This document shows positions 1 to 11,027 of a stretch of DNA of 64,000 nucleotides, piece by piece. The notes under the pieces are model-generated. The model saw only the letters and a program-made list of their open reading frames with translations. It searched no databases and had not been told where the DNA came from. Both the position numbers and the translations under genes were made by a program. This stretch comes from Timema cristinae (taxonomy: Eukaryota; Arthropoda; Insecta; Phasmatodea; Timematidae): positions 123,100,605-123,164,604 of the forward strand of contig JBCFYV010000012.1 in the NCBI GenBank assembly GCA_039000515.1. Direction: 5' to 3'. The number at the start of each line of letters is the position of its first letter. The first letter of the stretch is position 1.

Positions 1-103
1 TTACAATTTCTGATGAAGTTAAGGGAAAAGGGCGAGATTGTTAGTGACGATTTGATTGAAGATTCTTTCCCTCAGAAGGCTACCAAGGGCTTATTTGACA
101 TGG
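1..103 (+). CDS. CYP6 copy A, end of first large exon
   Basis: It encodes the stretch between the F-G region and the I-helix, including KLREKGEIVSDDLIEDSF. Position 1 is a first codon position. The exon ends ATG G followed by GTAAGTA, a near-consensus donor in phase 1. It is identical to copy B at 31311-31413 apart from one synonymous base at position 1. Confidence 0.88.
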
Positions 104-3100
104 GTAAGTAGCTTTAAATAACACTACTAAGGGGTAAGCAAACTATAATTTTAAAATACTATGCATTTATTTTAAAAATTAATCAATGAGCTATACAAAA
201 TAATCCTCTCATTGCTTGAGTACTGCACATTTCACAGTTCAAACAAAAATTTAGTGTCTTAAAGGTAACATTTGTCGTTTGTTGGAAACCTTTTACCATC
301 TGTTTATCTTACAGACAAGAAGTATGAACAGTTGGTGATCATGTGTCCACCACACCTGGGACTACAATTCTAACTAACCTGCTATTGGTCTTACAGACAA
401 GAAGTATGAACAGTTGGTGATCATGTGTCCACCACACCTGGGACTACAATTCTAACTAACCTGCTATTGGTCTTACAGACAAGAAGTATGAACAGTTGGT
501 GATCATGTGTCCACCACACCTGGGACTACAATTCTAACTAACCTGCTATTGGTCTTACAGACAAGAAGTATGAACAGTTGGTGATCATGTGTCCACCACA
601 CCTGGGACTACAATTCTAACTAACCTGCTATTGTTCTTACAGACAAGAAGTATGAACAGTTGGTGATCATGTGTCCACCACACCTGGGACTACAATTCTA
701 ACTAACCTGCTATTGGTCTTACAGACAAGAAGTATGAACAGTTGGTGATCATGTGTCCACCACACCTGGGACTACAATTCTAACTAACCTGCTATTGGTC
801 TTACAGACAAGAAGTATGAACAGTTGGTGATCATGTGTCCACCACACCTGGGACTACAATTCTAACTAACCTGCTATTGTTCTTACAGACAAGAAGTATG
901 AACAGTTGGTGATCATGTGTCCACCACACCTGGGACTACAATTCTAACTAACCTGCTATTGGTCTTACAGACAAGAAGTATGAACAGTTGGTGATCATGT
1001 GTCCACCACACCTGGGACTACAATTCTAACTAACCTGCTATTGTTCTTACAGACAAGAAGTATGAACAGTTGGTGATCATGTGTCCACCACACCTGGGAC
1101 TACAATTCTAACTAACCTGCTATTGGTCTTACAGACAAGAAGTATGAACAGTTGGTGATCATGTGTCCACCACACCTGGGACTACAATTCTAACTAACCT
1201 GCTATTGGTCTTACAGACAAGAAGTATGAACAGTTGGTGATCATGTGTCCACCACACCTGGGACTACAATTCTAACTAACCTGCTATTGTTCTTACAGAC
1301 AAGAAGTATGAACAGTTGGTGATCATGTGTCCACCACACCTGGGACTACAATTCTAACTAACCTGCTATTGGTCTTACAGACAAGAAGTATGAACAGTTG
1401 GTGATCATGTGTCCACCACACCTGGGACTACAATTCTAACTAACCTGCTATTGGTCTTACAGACAAGAAGTATGAACAGTTGGTGATCATGTGTCCACCA
1501 CACCTGGGACTACAATTCTAACTAACCTGCTATTGTTCTTACAGACAAGAAGTATGAACAGTTGGTGATCATGTGTCCACCACACCTGGGACTACAATTC
1601 TAACTAACCTGCTATTGTTCTTACAGACAAGAAGTATGAACAGTTGGTGATCATGTGTCCACCACACCTGGGACTACAATTCTAACTAACCTGCTATTGT
1701 TCTTACAGACAAGAAGTATGAACAGTTGGTGATCATGTGTCCACCACACCTGGGACTACAATTCTAACTAACCTGCTATTGGTCTTACAGACAAGAAGTA
1801 TGAACAGTTGGTTCTCCACTGTCTGGAGTTGTTTTTGGCTGGCTATGATACCATGTCTATGACCATTGGGTTCTGCCTCCACGAGCTGTCCGTCAACCCG
1901 GATATTCAACACACCCTCAGGGAGGAGATCGACAGGCTCCTCAAAGAGTTCGGCGGAGAGATAACGTATGAGGCAGTGCACAAGATGGAGTACTTGGATA
2001 AGGTCCTGTCTGGTTAGCTATAATTCGTTTTTAATATCAGTTGCCTTTGAAATACAATCCTACTAACATATGCACTAAGTTAGTCTTTCGTTCAAAAACC
2101 ACGGCACCGATTGTGCTGAAATCTCGCATGCACATAAAGTCTGTCCATGATAGGTTCAAAAATCATATGTTTAGGTTTTAGTTTGGTAACACTTGTAAGA
2201 GATCACTGTTTTGTTATAAATCTAAAGTTTTTTTAACTACATGTTATATTTTACATTTAAAATAACGTAAACTTAAGTGTTCTTACACTGTTTTGTAACT
2301 TTTAATAATTTCGTTTTACCCAATCCGAAACAATATTTTAAACGTAATTATTCTCCGTTTTGGAATGTTATCTATGATCTGTAATATATTGCATACACTA
2401 ATACCTTTTAATACAGGCGTCGTATTTACTTGGAAAAGAGAAAAAAATACGTCTAATTTTTTATATAGATAGTAAATTATTTATCATTAGTTTATCGTAT
2501 TTCGAAATATTCAACTGAATAAAATATGTTTATCCACTGCGTGGGTGCATCATTGTAAATAACTTTTTTCCCTCACATTCAATCACACGGTTTAAATTCG
2601 TCGGTTGCCATTTTGAAGCTATGTTTGTTAGAAGTTTTTGTGAAAGTGGTATTAATAATAATTTTTTAGAGTGGAATAAAACGATAAATAAGCTTTTTAC
2701 CCGACCTCAAATAGATATATAAATAATATTGACCAAAATTACTGTGGCTTACTATCAAATTCATACATTACCATCCATTTTCATTACAGTTTTCCAAAGT
2801 GAAAGATGTCAGCTGTTGACGTAGGGATATATTAGGGATTATTTCTAGTAACTGAGCTGTCGTCCAAGTAAACTAAGGTCGTGAATGTATTATAGCTAGA
2901 AGGTCCAGTTAACATATAGGCTATTTAAAATGTACGTTCACCATTTTGTTTTGATATATAGTTATAAATAAGAAATTACAACTGTCGTGAGAAAAAATGG
3001 TGGCTCTATAACGCTACTTTTAGTCCGTACAGCGTTATAGCTCCTAAACTATGGAGAGCCGGCTCATAAACAGTAAAAATAATATTGTTATAAATTCGTT

Positions 3101-4270
3101 TGCTGAGTTAATAGAGGGTGAAAGAATGGTCGTTTTTACGAAATACATCACATGTGAAGATCGGGTAGTTAGATTAAATACAATAGCAAAAAGGAGAATT
3201 CCGAATAGTTCAAACTTTAACTTTTCATGCTTTCACTAGTCTTATTGTTCTCATATCTTATTATTGTGTTGAAATGTATGTTCTGTAATTAGAAACTTTG
3301 CGGATGTATCCTGCCGGGGGAACATTATTCAGGACGTGCACTAAGTCCTACATGATCCCAGGCACGAAGACGCTACTAGAGAAAGGGGTGCAAGTAGTAA
3401 TCCCGGTGTATGCGCTGCATCACGACCCTAAATACTACCCCGACCCGGAGAAGTTCGATCCTGAACGATTCAATGAACAGATCAAGGCTTGCAGACCCCA
3501 ATCCTGCTACTTGCCGTTCGGGGAAGGCCCCAAAATGTGTTTAGGTTGGTAGCGCAGACATGTCGCAGGAGATTGTTACATCTGATCCAGATGTTGTTTC
3601 TTATTTAAGTAGTGAACAAGGTATTAGAATGGTATTCGTCCCTTTAACATAATTTATACAGGTATTCGGAAACTCAAACCCAAACTGAACATACAACTGG
3701 TTTGAACCAAGAGTAATACAAAAACCCCTGTACACCCACATTCTGAAAACTATGCTAATACCATTAAATTGTGTTCAAAGTTTCGGCGTATAGCACAGGA
3801 AGAGTAAAGTCATGTGAGTACAACAGGTTGCATATGAGCTAGGCGTGTGTCATTGCACATGTAATAATGGCAAGCACTTTCTGTGACGTAGGACAGTTAA
3901 TGTTGACCCTCAGAAAGTATTCTCAATTATAGATGGACTGGTGTGTTGTTTACTATTAACTGTGGTATGTTCTGCTGCCTTGCTCTAAGATGTCGAGGTG
4001 TGTAGTGCTGCACGCCTAACTTCTATGCAACCTGCTCTACACGCATGCTTGAACAGCTTTGCTCTCCCGGCCCTGTACGCTTAAACTTTGAACACAATTT
4101 AATGATATTAGCAAAGTTTGTAGGATGTAACTGTACAGGGATTTTATATTACTTTTGGTTCAAACACTCTATATGTGTAGTTTGGGCTATTAGTTTCCGA
4201 ACAACCTGTATATGCTACCACCATCAACTAATTAATTGTCAACCAAACTTAAATGGGTTCTGAGCTCATA

Positions 4271-4315
<45 letters not shown>

Positions 4316-4320
4316 TACTA

Positions 4321-4380
<60 letters not shown>

Positions 4381-6819
4381 CACCGCGTCTTATTACCCGT
4401 TCGGGATGTACGCACTTACGCTAATGTACAGTAGCCCCATGGCTTCTTTGGTGCTGACTGACAGCTCATAGCTGACAGCTGAAAGCTTTGAAAAGTTACC
4501 AGACCACATTCTGTATCCCTACGCCGAACCATATGATCTGCAAAACATGTGTTTAGCAGCTGTCACTTTTGACGGTCAAAATTTAGGTATATACCTAAAT
4601 GTATACTGTCAGAAGTCAGCTGTGAGCTGTCATTCAGCACCAAAGAAGCCATGGAGCTACTGTATAATGGTAGGGGGATTGTGAGATGAAATGGAGGACC
4701 TACAGTTTAACGTGGGATCCGAACCACGGCGGAGGCCTGGCATTCCACACATTCACAAGATGTGATTAATACACGTCTTGTCAGAGATGAAGGAAGGGTT
4801 TGGTAATCAGATAAATCTGTGCCGGGACCGAGGATTGAACCCCGGACCCCCAGCACAGAGATCTGACACCTTACCTCTATACCGCCAGGCTACCCTGAGC
4901 TTATACAGCTCTTGAGGAGCACAATATTGACATTATAACACTTGCAACAATGTAAATAGGTTCTTATTGTGAAATAATGAACATTGTAGAAGGTAAAACA
5001 GACCACACGTATCACTGCTTTTTTTTAAATTTATTTATTTATTATATTTTAATATGTTCTACCCCAAATATGTGATTTTAACAACCACGCGTAACTTTTT
5101 ATTTTGCTTATTTCCGATAAATAAAGGCAAAATAAAGTTTTAAAGTGGATATATCAATCAATAGTGTAGCTCATTCCGGGATCACGGTTGACTTAATTTT
5201 AACGCAACGTAAAGACGTATAGTATGTGATCAGGATTAACGCAGCATAACAACTCAAATAAAACACAGACAGTGAATTCAGAGTGTTTGGAAACTAATTG
5301 GTCATTAAAATTGAATTCAAGCAAATAGGTTTTAAATATTTGCAACAGATCCATATTGGAGCTACAGAATAATATTTATGTGCACGCCACGCTGTTTTAT
5401 TTTTCGAAAAACGAGGACAAAGGAAGTATATCGACTAAATCTGCGAACAAATGAAGTATGTGTTGACGTTGCTTGCACCATGATTGGCTGGCAGTAACAC
5501 GGGATACACTTTAATGAATGTAGCGTGTCGTAACATAAAAGTTATCCCCTGGACAACGTTTACGTTAAATGAATGTTAAGTTAAGTTCATCTTGATTACT
5601 TCCATTTTAAAAAACGAGTAAAACTGTTACATTACATCATGTGAGATTTAAGTTGACCGTGATCCAGGCTTTACTAGGTTAGCTATTGCAGGACCAAGGC
5701 AGTTATCTTTACAATAGTACATTCCATCTACCCAGAATTTTAGCACTTCTAACTTTGTCATTACATTACGGCTATATCTTATACCCTTTCAGTTTAAAGT
5801 GAGTGTGCACGGGCATATCATAACCTCAAACTGATTATTTTGAGCTATCATGTTTTATAGAATCAAAAGGACTATTGAAGTTATACTTCTTTAGGCGCGT
5901 TATGAAAAAATGATGAGAGTGAAATTTTAAGATGCGCGCGCATCACTGTAACACAAAAGTAACAGGTTGAAGCTAAACCGCTCATTAAGTCTCGAAAAAA
6001 AAGAAGCTACCAACAAAATAGAAATAGAACCTCTGTTAGTCGCGCATGTTGGTACGCTCGTCACCTCTGATCACTGTTTTCATATATATAATATGTATCC
6101 ACATGTTTCTAGTTTCTACATTCACAACACGTGTTTTAGTTTCATACAAGTGCGAATTATATATGTGCTAATAAATTATATTCAGTAGTGATTTAAATTG
6201 AATATTTTGATTAATATTATTTACTATTCGTAAATATTAGTGAAAAAAATTGTGCTTATAGACTTTTTCAAGTGCTCCAATATAATTGAGGTTAACTATC
6301 CGTATGTATTATTTATTGATATAAATTAAAATATTATTATTTAACATAATTAATACTAAATATTATCATTTTATTGTAATTAATTATTTGCATGCAATTA
6401 AAAACTATTTTTTAATGATGCCAAAGAAGTATATCTTCTCACGCGCGTACATAAGTACACACACCCATTTTTTTAATAGTAATTTTAGTTGGCAGAACTA
6501 CTACTTGCAATAGTAGATTTGGAGAAGGACTTGTAATGCCGTACAGATAATTGTGTTTGAGTTAAGTTTATCTTTGGACTAATGCCAGGGAATAGTGTCA
6601 CTCTTTGTATCAGAACAGCAGCCAGGTCACAAAACTCTGGTTATGTTTTCAGGTGTGAGGTTGGCTCTGTTGGAAATCAAGGTGGCTGTTGTGGCGCTGT
6701 TGTCTAAATACGAGCTGAGCGTGAGCAAGAAGACCTCGCTACCCATTCGTCTGGATCCCAGGACCGTTACATTATCTGTGGAGGGAGACATCTGGCTTAG
6801 GATCAGAAACAGGAAGTGA
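1..6819 (+). CDS. CYP6-like cytochrome P450, copy A (3' four exons)
   Basis: This is a microsomal P450 monooxygenase; CYP6 enzymes are ER-anchored and typically oxidise plant toxins, insecticides or endogenous lipids with electrons from P450 reductase. I join 1-103, 1791-2012, 3293-3544 and 6653-6819; all junctions are phase 1, have GT-AG ends and keep one open frame to a TGA at 6817. The N-terminal part lies upstream of the window. Visible motifs in order are the I-helix AGYDT oxygen-binding motif (exon 2), the ExxR motif ETLR (spanning the exon 2/3 junction), FDPERF (exon 3) and the haem loop PFGEGPKMCLG with its Cys ligand (end of exon 3). The C-terminus LALLEIKVAVVALLSKYE is typical of the family. 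Exons are intact here, unlike copy B. The 82 bp array in the first visible intron is the odd feature. Clan CYP3/CYP6 is a confident call; the exact subfamily and substrate cannot be told. Confidence 0.9.
104..310 (+). other. CYP6 copy A intron, unique part before the array
   Basis: Native intron sequence up to the first acceptor (ATCTTACAG, ending at 314). I see nothing else in it. The polypyrimidine tract of this first acceptor differs from that of all later array acceptors, so it is probably the ancestral 3' splice site. Confidence 0.7.
315..1790 (+). repeat. 82 bp minisatellite of duplicated 3' splice sites (18 units)
   Basis: There are eighteen tandem units of exactly 82 bp. Each starts with the first 22 bases of CYP6 exon 2 (ACAAGAAGTATGAACAG and on), continues with 60 bp of intron-like sequence holding the branch-point-like TTCTAACTAAC, and ends in a CTTACAG acceptor. 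Units are virtually identical except for one G/T variant before the acceptor (TTGGTC or TTGTTC). In order the acceptors read G G G T G G T G T G G T G G T T T G. Copy B has only two units, both of the G type, so the T variant arose and spread in copy A. Splicing to any acceptor but the last gives DKKYEQLV, a short tail and then an in-frame TAA. Confidence 0.97.
1791..2012 (+). CDS. CYP6 copy A exon 2 (I-helix)
   Basis: This exon of 222 bp begins after the last array acceptor and ends TCT G before the donor GTTAGC. It encodes the I-helix motif AGYDT followed by SVNPDIQHTLREEIDRLL and MEYLDKVLS, standard CYP6 blocks. Copy B lacks one G in the AGYDT region and is frameshifted. Confidence 0.92.
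2013..3292 (+). other. CYP6 copy A intron
   Basis: Intron of 1280 bp with donor GTTAGC and acceptor CTGTAATTAG. It is AT-rich. I see no second gene or clear mobile element in it; a short ORF near 3051-3239 has no recognisable content and is frame-broken in copy B. Confidence 0.8.
3293..3544 (+). CDS. CYP6 copy A exon 3 (K-helix to haem loop)
   Basis: The exon starts AA, which completes the Glu codon of ETLR, then MYPAGGTLFRTC, PDPEKFDPERF and the haem-binding loop FGEGPKMCLG. It ends TTA G before a GTTGGT donor. In copy B the same exon has four instead of five G in the codons for AGG, which breaks the frame. Confidence 0.93.
4273..4380. repeat. (TTA)n microsatellite, SINE tail
   Basis: About 35 trinucleotide repeats with a short interruption (ACTATTACTA) near 4311-4322. 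It is the A-rich-strand tail of the minus-strand SINE. It causes long Ile, Tyr or Leu runs in all frames, which are not genes. Confidence 0.95.
4429..4662. mobile_element. MITE with TA target site, nested in SINE (copy A)
   Basis: An element of 234 bp with terminal inverted repeats of about 50 bp starting CAGTAGC and covering CATGGCTTCTTTGGTGCTGA. It is flanked by TA on both sides. The uninterrupted SINE at 45810-46062 shows the empty site, which defines both ends. TA duplication suggests a Tc1/mariner-type transposase moved it. The same family begins at 63937. Confidence 0.88.
6653..6819 (+). CDS. CYP6 copy A terminal exon
   Basis: It is 167 bp long and encodes the L-helix and C-terminus: VRLALLEIKVAVVALLSKYE, then a beta-strand region ending DIWLRIRNRK and a TGA. 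It joins exon 3 in phase 1, restoring CLGVRLAL. It is identical to 36612-36778 in the other copy. Confidence 0.93.
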
Positions 6820-9800
6820 TATATACAGTCCTCGTATTGTTTTATCCGTATCAACAAACAAACACGTGTGAAGCCCATGGTTCTCATTGAGGCATTTTAC
6901 AATTTTCAGATTAATATTATAAAATTAACGTAATAAGTCCAACTAACCATAAATATAGGTAGTTGAGTCGCTTAACAAATAACCGAGCGTCGATGCTTAC
7001 AACGCTGGTAGTGGTAGGAACTTGCAACACAAAAGTAAGGTCATTACTGAAACACACATTCAAGTGTTTTATTTAAACTTTATTTGACAATATTAAATTT
7101 CGATACAATGAATCAACTAAAAAAAGTGTTCGTGAAGGAAATAATAGCTGTATTTTAAGATGTTTAAATCGACACACAAATACAAATAAAGAAACAATAT
7201 TTTTACAAGTCTCCTGGTGGAAGGAAGAAAAATAAAATAATTGAGCTCAAGCATTCAACAGGAGGAATTAAGTAATTATGTCGTTACTTATAAAGTTTCG
7301 TGTATCCAGACGTAATGAGCAAAGCCAAGAATTTGATAAGTAAAAACCTATGGATTACGTATTAATCTATGTGTCTAAGAACTGTGGTCATTCGAATGAG
7401 CTTTATAGTCTCGGCTAGTTAAAAATAGCTACATTTCTTAGTCACGAAGTTGTCAGAATGATAAAACGATACTGGTCAGGAACTTTGTATCTTCTTTGCT
7501 TGTATGATTGTAAAGTACACATCCCTGGTGAGACTGCAATTAGGCTGTAAAGAGTTGCGTTGGGAAGGGTTAGCTATTATTTCTGAAACAGATATTTTAA
7601 ATCAAAAATATATTCAGCAGATTGCTAGAGTTTATTCGTCAAAGGTTTTTCATTGCATAGATATATTTTAGTCTCCATTTTGTAACGTGAATGTTTGATT
7701 TGGTCGTGTGGTGCATTCATTACATGTTTTTGTTTTAAAAAATCTAGTATTTTTTTTAGAATATTTACATCAATTTTAGGTCATCAAAGTCCGAGCGCTG
7801 GTAATAAGAAAATAATGTACTGTTTGGATGTCAGTTTGATTTCAGGCTGATTCTCATGTGACTACAATTATTTATTACATTACAAAAGAAAGGGTAGAAC
7901 GATTTCTGGCTTCTGTGACTGAGGCCCACATTCAATGGTGAAATCAGCTGATTAGTGGCAAGATAAAAAGGTTATTTATATGTTTAGTAACAAATTTATG
8001 TGAATTAATTAGTGAAAATTACTTGTTTATGACGTTTTTTGTCTTCATTCAAAGAAAATACTAAAACATTTAGGATATTAATTTTTTTAATATGACTTAA
8101 AGTAAATATGGTAAAAGAAATTAAAAACAATCTTACAGGCGTGATTTGTAACGGATTTTGTTTTTCAGTTTTCTTGTGTAAATGGCTAATTATGCTACCA
8201 TTTGACCATGCGGGGCCAAAATAATCATTTTTCCGATGGTAAGGACTTCTGGCCCCTCATCAGATGTATTGATGATTGTTGTATTTCCAAGATACTACTC
8301 AGTCACGATGGCCAATCTACCACTTCTTAAATCTATGCAATTTACCAACAAAAATATCACTGTTTCAATGTTCAATCATTATTGTTGTGCTCTATTTGTG
8401 CTGACTTGTGACTAGAATTTGTTGTTTGGTTTGTAACAATTTTCTTATAATAATTATTTTTTTAACGTGATAATTCTACATTTTAATAAATAATTGTATT
8501 CATATTATTTTTAAAAACAACCTTTTCACTATCCTTTTGAGCTGACATGTATGTTAATAAATGTGTGTGTTTTTGTTAGAAAGAGATATATATAAACTAT
8601 CTGACAGTTTGAAAAGTCACTAAATTATTTTTAAACGTATTCCATGGGTTACCTCATGTGTCCTAAAATAAGACTTTTGACCAGTGATTTTCATACTAAT
8701 CTGGATGGCCATAAACACACCCCTTGCAACGGACAAAATCGTGACGCTAAAGTTTGTCATCTGCATGTTAGCAAGGGGACAGATTTAACGGGTTCTTTCA
8801 ATGTTCCTATGCAAAAACGTGTTTCTGGTGAGTAAAAGTATTATTGTTTGAAAATAGGAAGTATTATAACCCACTTGACTGAAAGACACATTTACATTAA
8901 AGACTATGCAATTCAGTTTTAAAGGTTATATTGTACAAATAAGAATAAAATATTTAATATATTAAAATATGTAGCTATCACCCATGTTGTTTACATTCTG
9001 CCAAGATACAATAAATTTAAAATGGGTTATTAGCTTATATATTGGTTTCAGAAATAATATTATATTCAAAGTTTGATAACTAAAATTAAAAAAGGTAGCT
9101 CGAAACTTAATTACATTTGTTTGAATTACAAACTTTGTGCTATAGTTTTAAATTCAAATTATTATTTAGGTTGTAAGCTTGTAGGAAGTATTACTATTTT
9201 TCATGTAAAAAAGTTTTATTACATAATAATAATGAAGTGCATTTTATTGAAAAGAGGTGAGAAAATTAAAAAGGGCATCTATATTTTTATTTACTTTATG
9301 TTTGTAGGAAATTTTACTAAACTAGCCCACCTCAACTTGTTTGAAGAAACAAGTCACAAGTATTGAACTTAGTTATGCTCATCAAACCTTTTGTTAATAC
9401 ATTTATTTCGTGTAACTAATATGTCTCCTATATTCATAAAAATTAGTGAATGACGTCGAAATGCCACACTGCCTTGTATGCGTGTAAGAGAAAAAGAAAT
9501 ACCCGAAAGATTCCTTCTCTATTACATAATGGTGTACAGACGACATCTCGAAAATTCTAGTCGCAGATGTCCATCCATTGTATTATAGAGATCAATGCTT
9601 TTGACAGATGATGTCAACGTTAATAAGTTTGCGATATAGATATGGTCACCTACATTTATGGTGTATGATGTTTGAGCGTATCACTTCCTTAGTTTCAAGT
9701 AATAATGCATACATAATATAATATTCAAATAATAATAGTAATTAAACTCTAATATTCATCTCTGAAGACGTTCTTAAATTAAATATTAAGCTAACTCGTC

Positions 9801-10421
9801 AAAATGCAAATGAAACTTATTTAAAACTGATCTTTAATAGTGATAATCTCAAACACACCATAAATGTAGGTGATTATATATCTTTAAATGAACGCTCAAA
9901 TTATCATCTTAGGCCTTGGTTTATATCTATGCATAACGCTTAGTTTATAGAGAATAATGCATAAAACATTGTAAGCAAGAAGTTGAAACAAATTACTTTC
10001 AATGATATCGCTTATAATCAATACATTTGTACTGTGCACAACACAAATTAAACTCTATTAATTTAAATCTAATTTTTTGACGTGTTCTACATGGATTTAA
10101 CAATATATGGCCCTTGTATCAGCCAATAAGAATGTGAGTTGAAGCTGTAGTCAATTAAATGCTAGTAAACACAGCAGACAAAAATTATCTTCTGTGTTCA
10201 TATTTAAAATGTCTTGTAATAGCCATCCTGGTTTATTAGTAATGGATTTTCTTTGTTCTAGAATAAAATCGACAACGATTATAATTGAAATGAAGGATGT
10301 AATATTAAATGTTTATTCTATTACTGAGAAATAGATATACCATAACATTCATCTATATAATAAAATCAGAACCAAATAAAAATCATATTGTATTTAACTG
10401 TACAGGTAAAACTTAAATTAG
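6820..10421 (+). other. CYP6 copy A 3' flank, no gene seen
   Basis: AT-rich non-coding DNA, also present in copy B. A possible polyadenylation signal AATAAA lies at 7185-7190. Short ORFs such as 9073-9366 are lysine- and isoleucine-rich products of AT bias and have no recognisable domain. Confidence 0.6.
9640..9880. repeat. Inverted repeat, possible MITE remnant
   Basis: TCACCTACATTTATGGTGT near 9644 is matched in inverse by ACACCATAAATGTAGGTGA near 9854, with weaker pairing outside (GATATAGATATGG against ATTATATATC). The same structure occurs in copy B near 39613-39840. Confidence 0.5.
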
Positions 10422-11027
10422 GGCTGTATCTGAATAGTCCGGCTAAGGGCCCTTGGAAGCCAACTGCGCCCCTTATTGCCCACAATTCTAAGGGGCACAT
10501 ACGACTTGCCCTTTATCCCGCATTTAAGTTAATCTAGCTTTTTATATTCAATGAAATTATTATATATTGTGTAAATGAAATAAAACATTCACATGCTGTT
10601 AAATAAAACTAGTATAGTATGTTCTTTGTTTATATTCATGATGTTAAACGGTTAAATTTCTCATTCTAGTATGAAAATCTCTCTCAATAAGATTTTTTTT
10701 TTTTTTTGCGAGTTATGAGATCTTCAGTAAAATTTGTTTGAGAATAATACTTTACAGATATAAGTAAATTAATTAGGGCAATATATATAATTTGTATAAT
10801 ATACGTATATATCTAAATATGTCACTATTGACAAAACACTATCAAAATTCAATATCGTTATCATGGAAACGCATATTTCAGAATTATCCACCAGATGGAT
10901 CTAGCTGTACTTTGCTGTCCAAAAACTACCATGGACCCTATGTACTTAGGGGCGCCATAAACGTGTTATATAAAATCGTGCAGTAAAGTGCACAAGTGCG
11001 TAGGGGACGGACTATTCGGATACAGCC
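10422..11027. mobile_element. MITE with GGCTGTATC termini (copy A)
   Basis: The terminal inverted repeats start GGCTGTATC and run through GAATAGTCCG. TAG flanks both ends and may be a 3 bp target duplication, as made by PIF/Harbinger-like elements. Compared with copy B (40391-41082) it lacks about 85 internal bases near 10463, apparently an internal deletion between short similar sequences. Confidence 0.7.

Larger units (their letters stand above)
4273..4896 (-). mobile_element. SINE family A, interrupted by a MITE (copy A)
   Basis: This is a tRNA-derived SINE on the minus strand. Its head at the right end reads as a tRNA-like pol III promoter, with the B-box-like GGTTCAATCC seen in complement near 4835-4850. 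Its tail at the left end is a long (TTA)n tract (4273-4380). Imperfect 11 bp target duplications flank it: GAGCTCATACA at 4262-4272 and GAGCTTATACA at 4897-4907. Related copies lie at 34261, 45810, 49901 and 60750, and a head fragment at 20161. Confidence 0.85.
3545..6652 (+). other. CYP6 copy A last intron
   Basis: Intron of about 3.1 kb, donor GTTGGT and acceptor TATGTTTTCAG. It contains a minus-strand SINE with a nested MITE (4273-4896). The rest is AT-rich sequence in which I see nothing further. Confidence 0.8.

Noticed and set aside
1733..1981. Minus-strand ORF antisense to CYP6 exon 2
   Set aside because: It is the shadow of the real exon, whose motifs and splice sites are on the plus strand.
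4236..4471. ORFs rich in Ile, Tyr or Leu over the (TTA)n tract
   Set aside because: They are translations of the SINE microsatellite tail, and tract length differs between the two duplicates.
8644..8835. 63-codon ORF ending at a good GTGAGT donor
   Set aside because: Copy B has a one-base insertion that breaks it, and nothing in it is recognisable.
9073..9366. 97-codon ORF kept identical in both duplicated blocks
   Set aside because: Its Lys/Ile-rich composition follows AT bias and it has no domain. Identity reflects recent duplication rather than selection.
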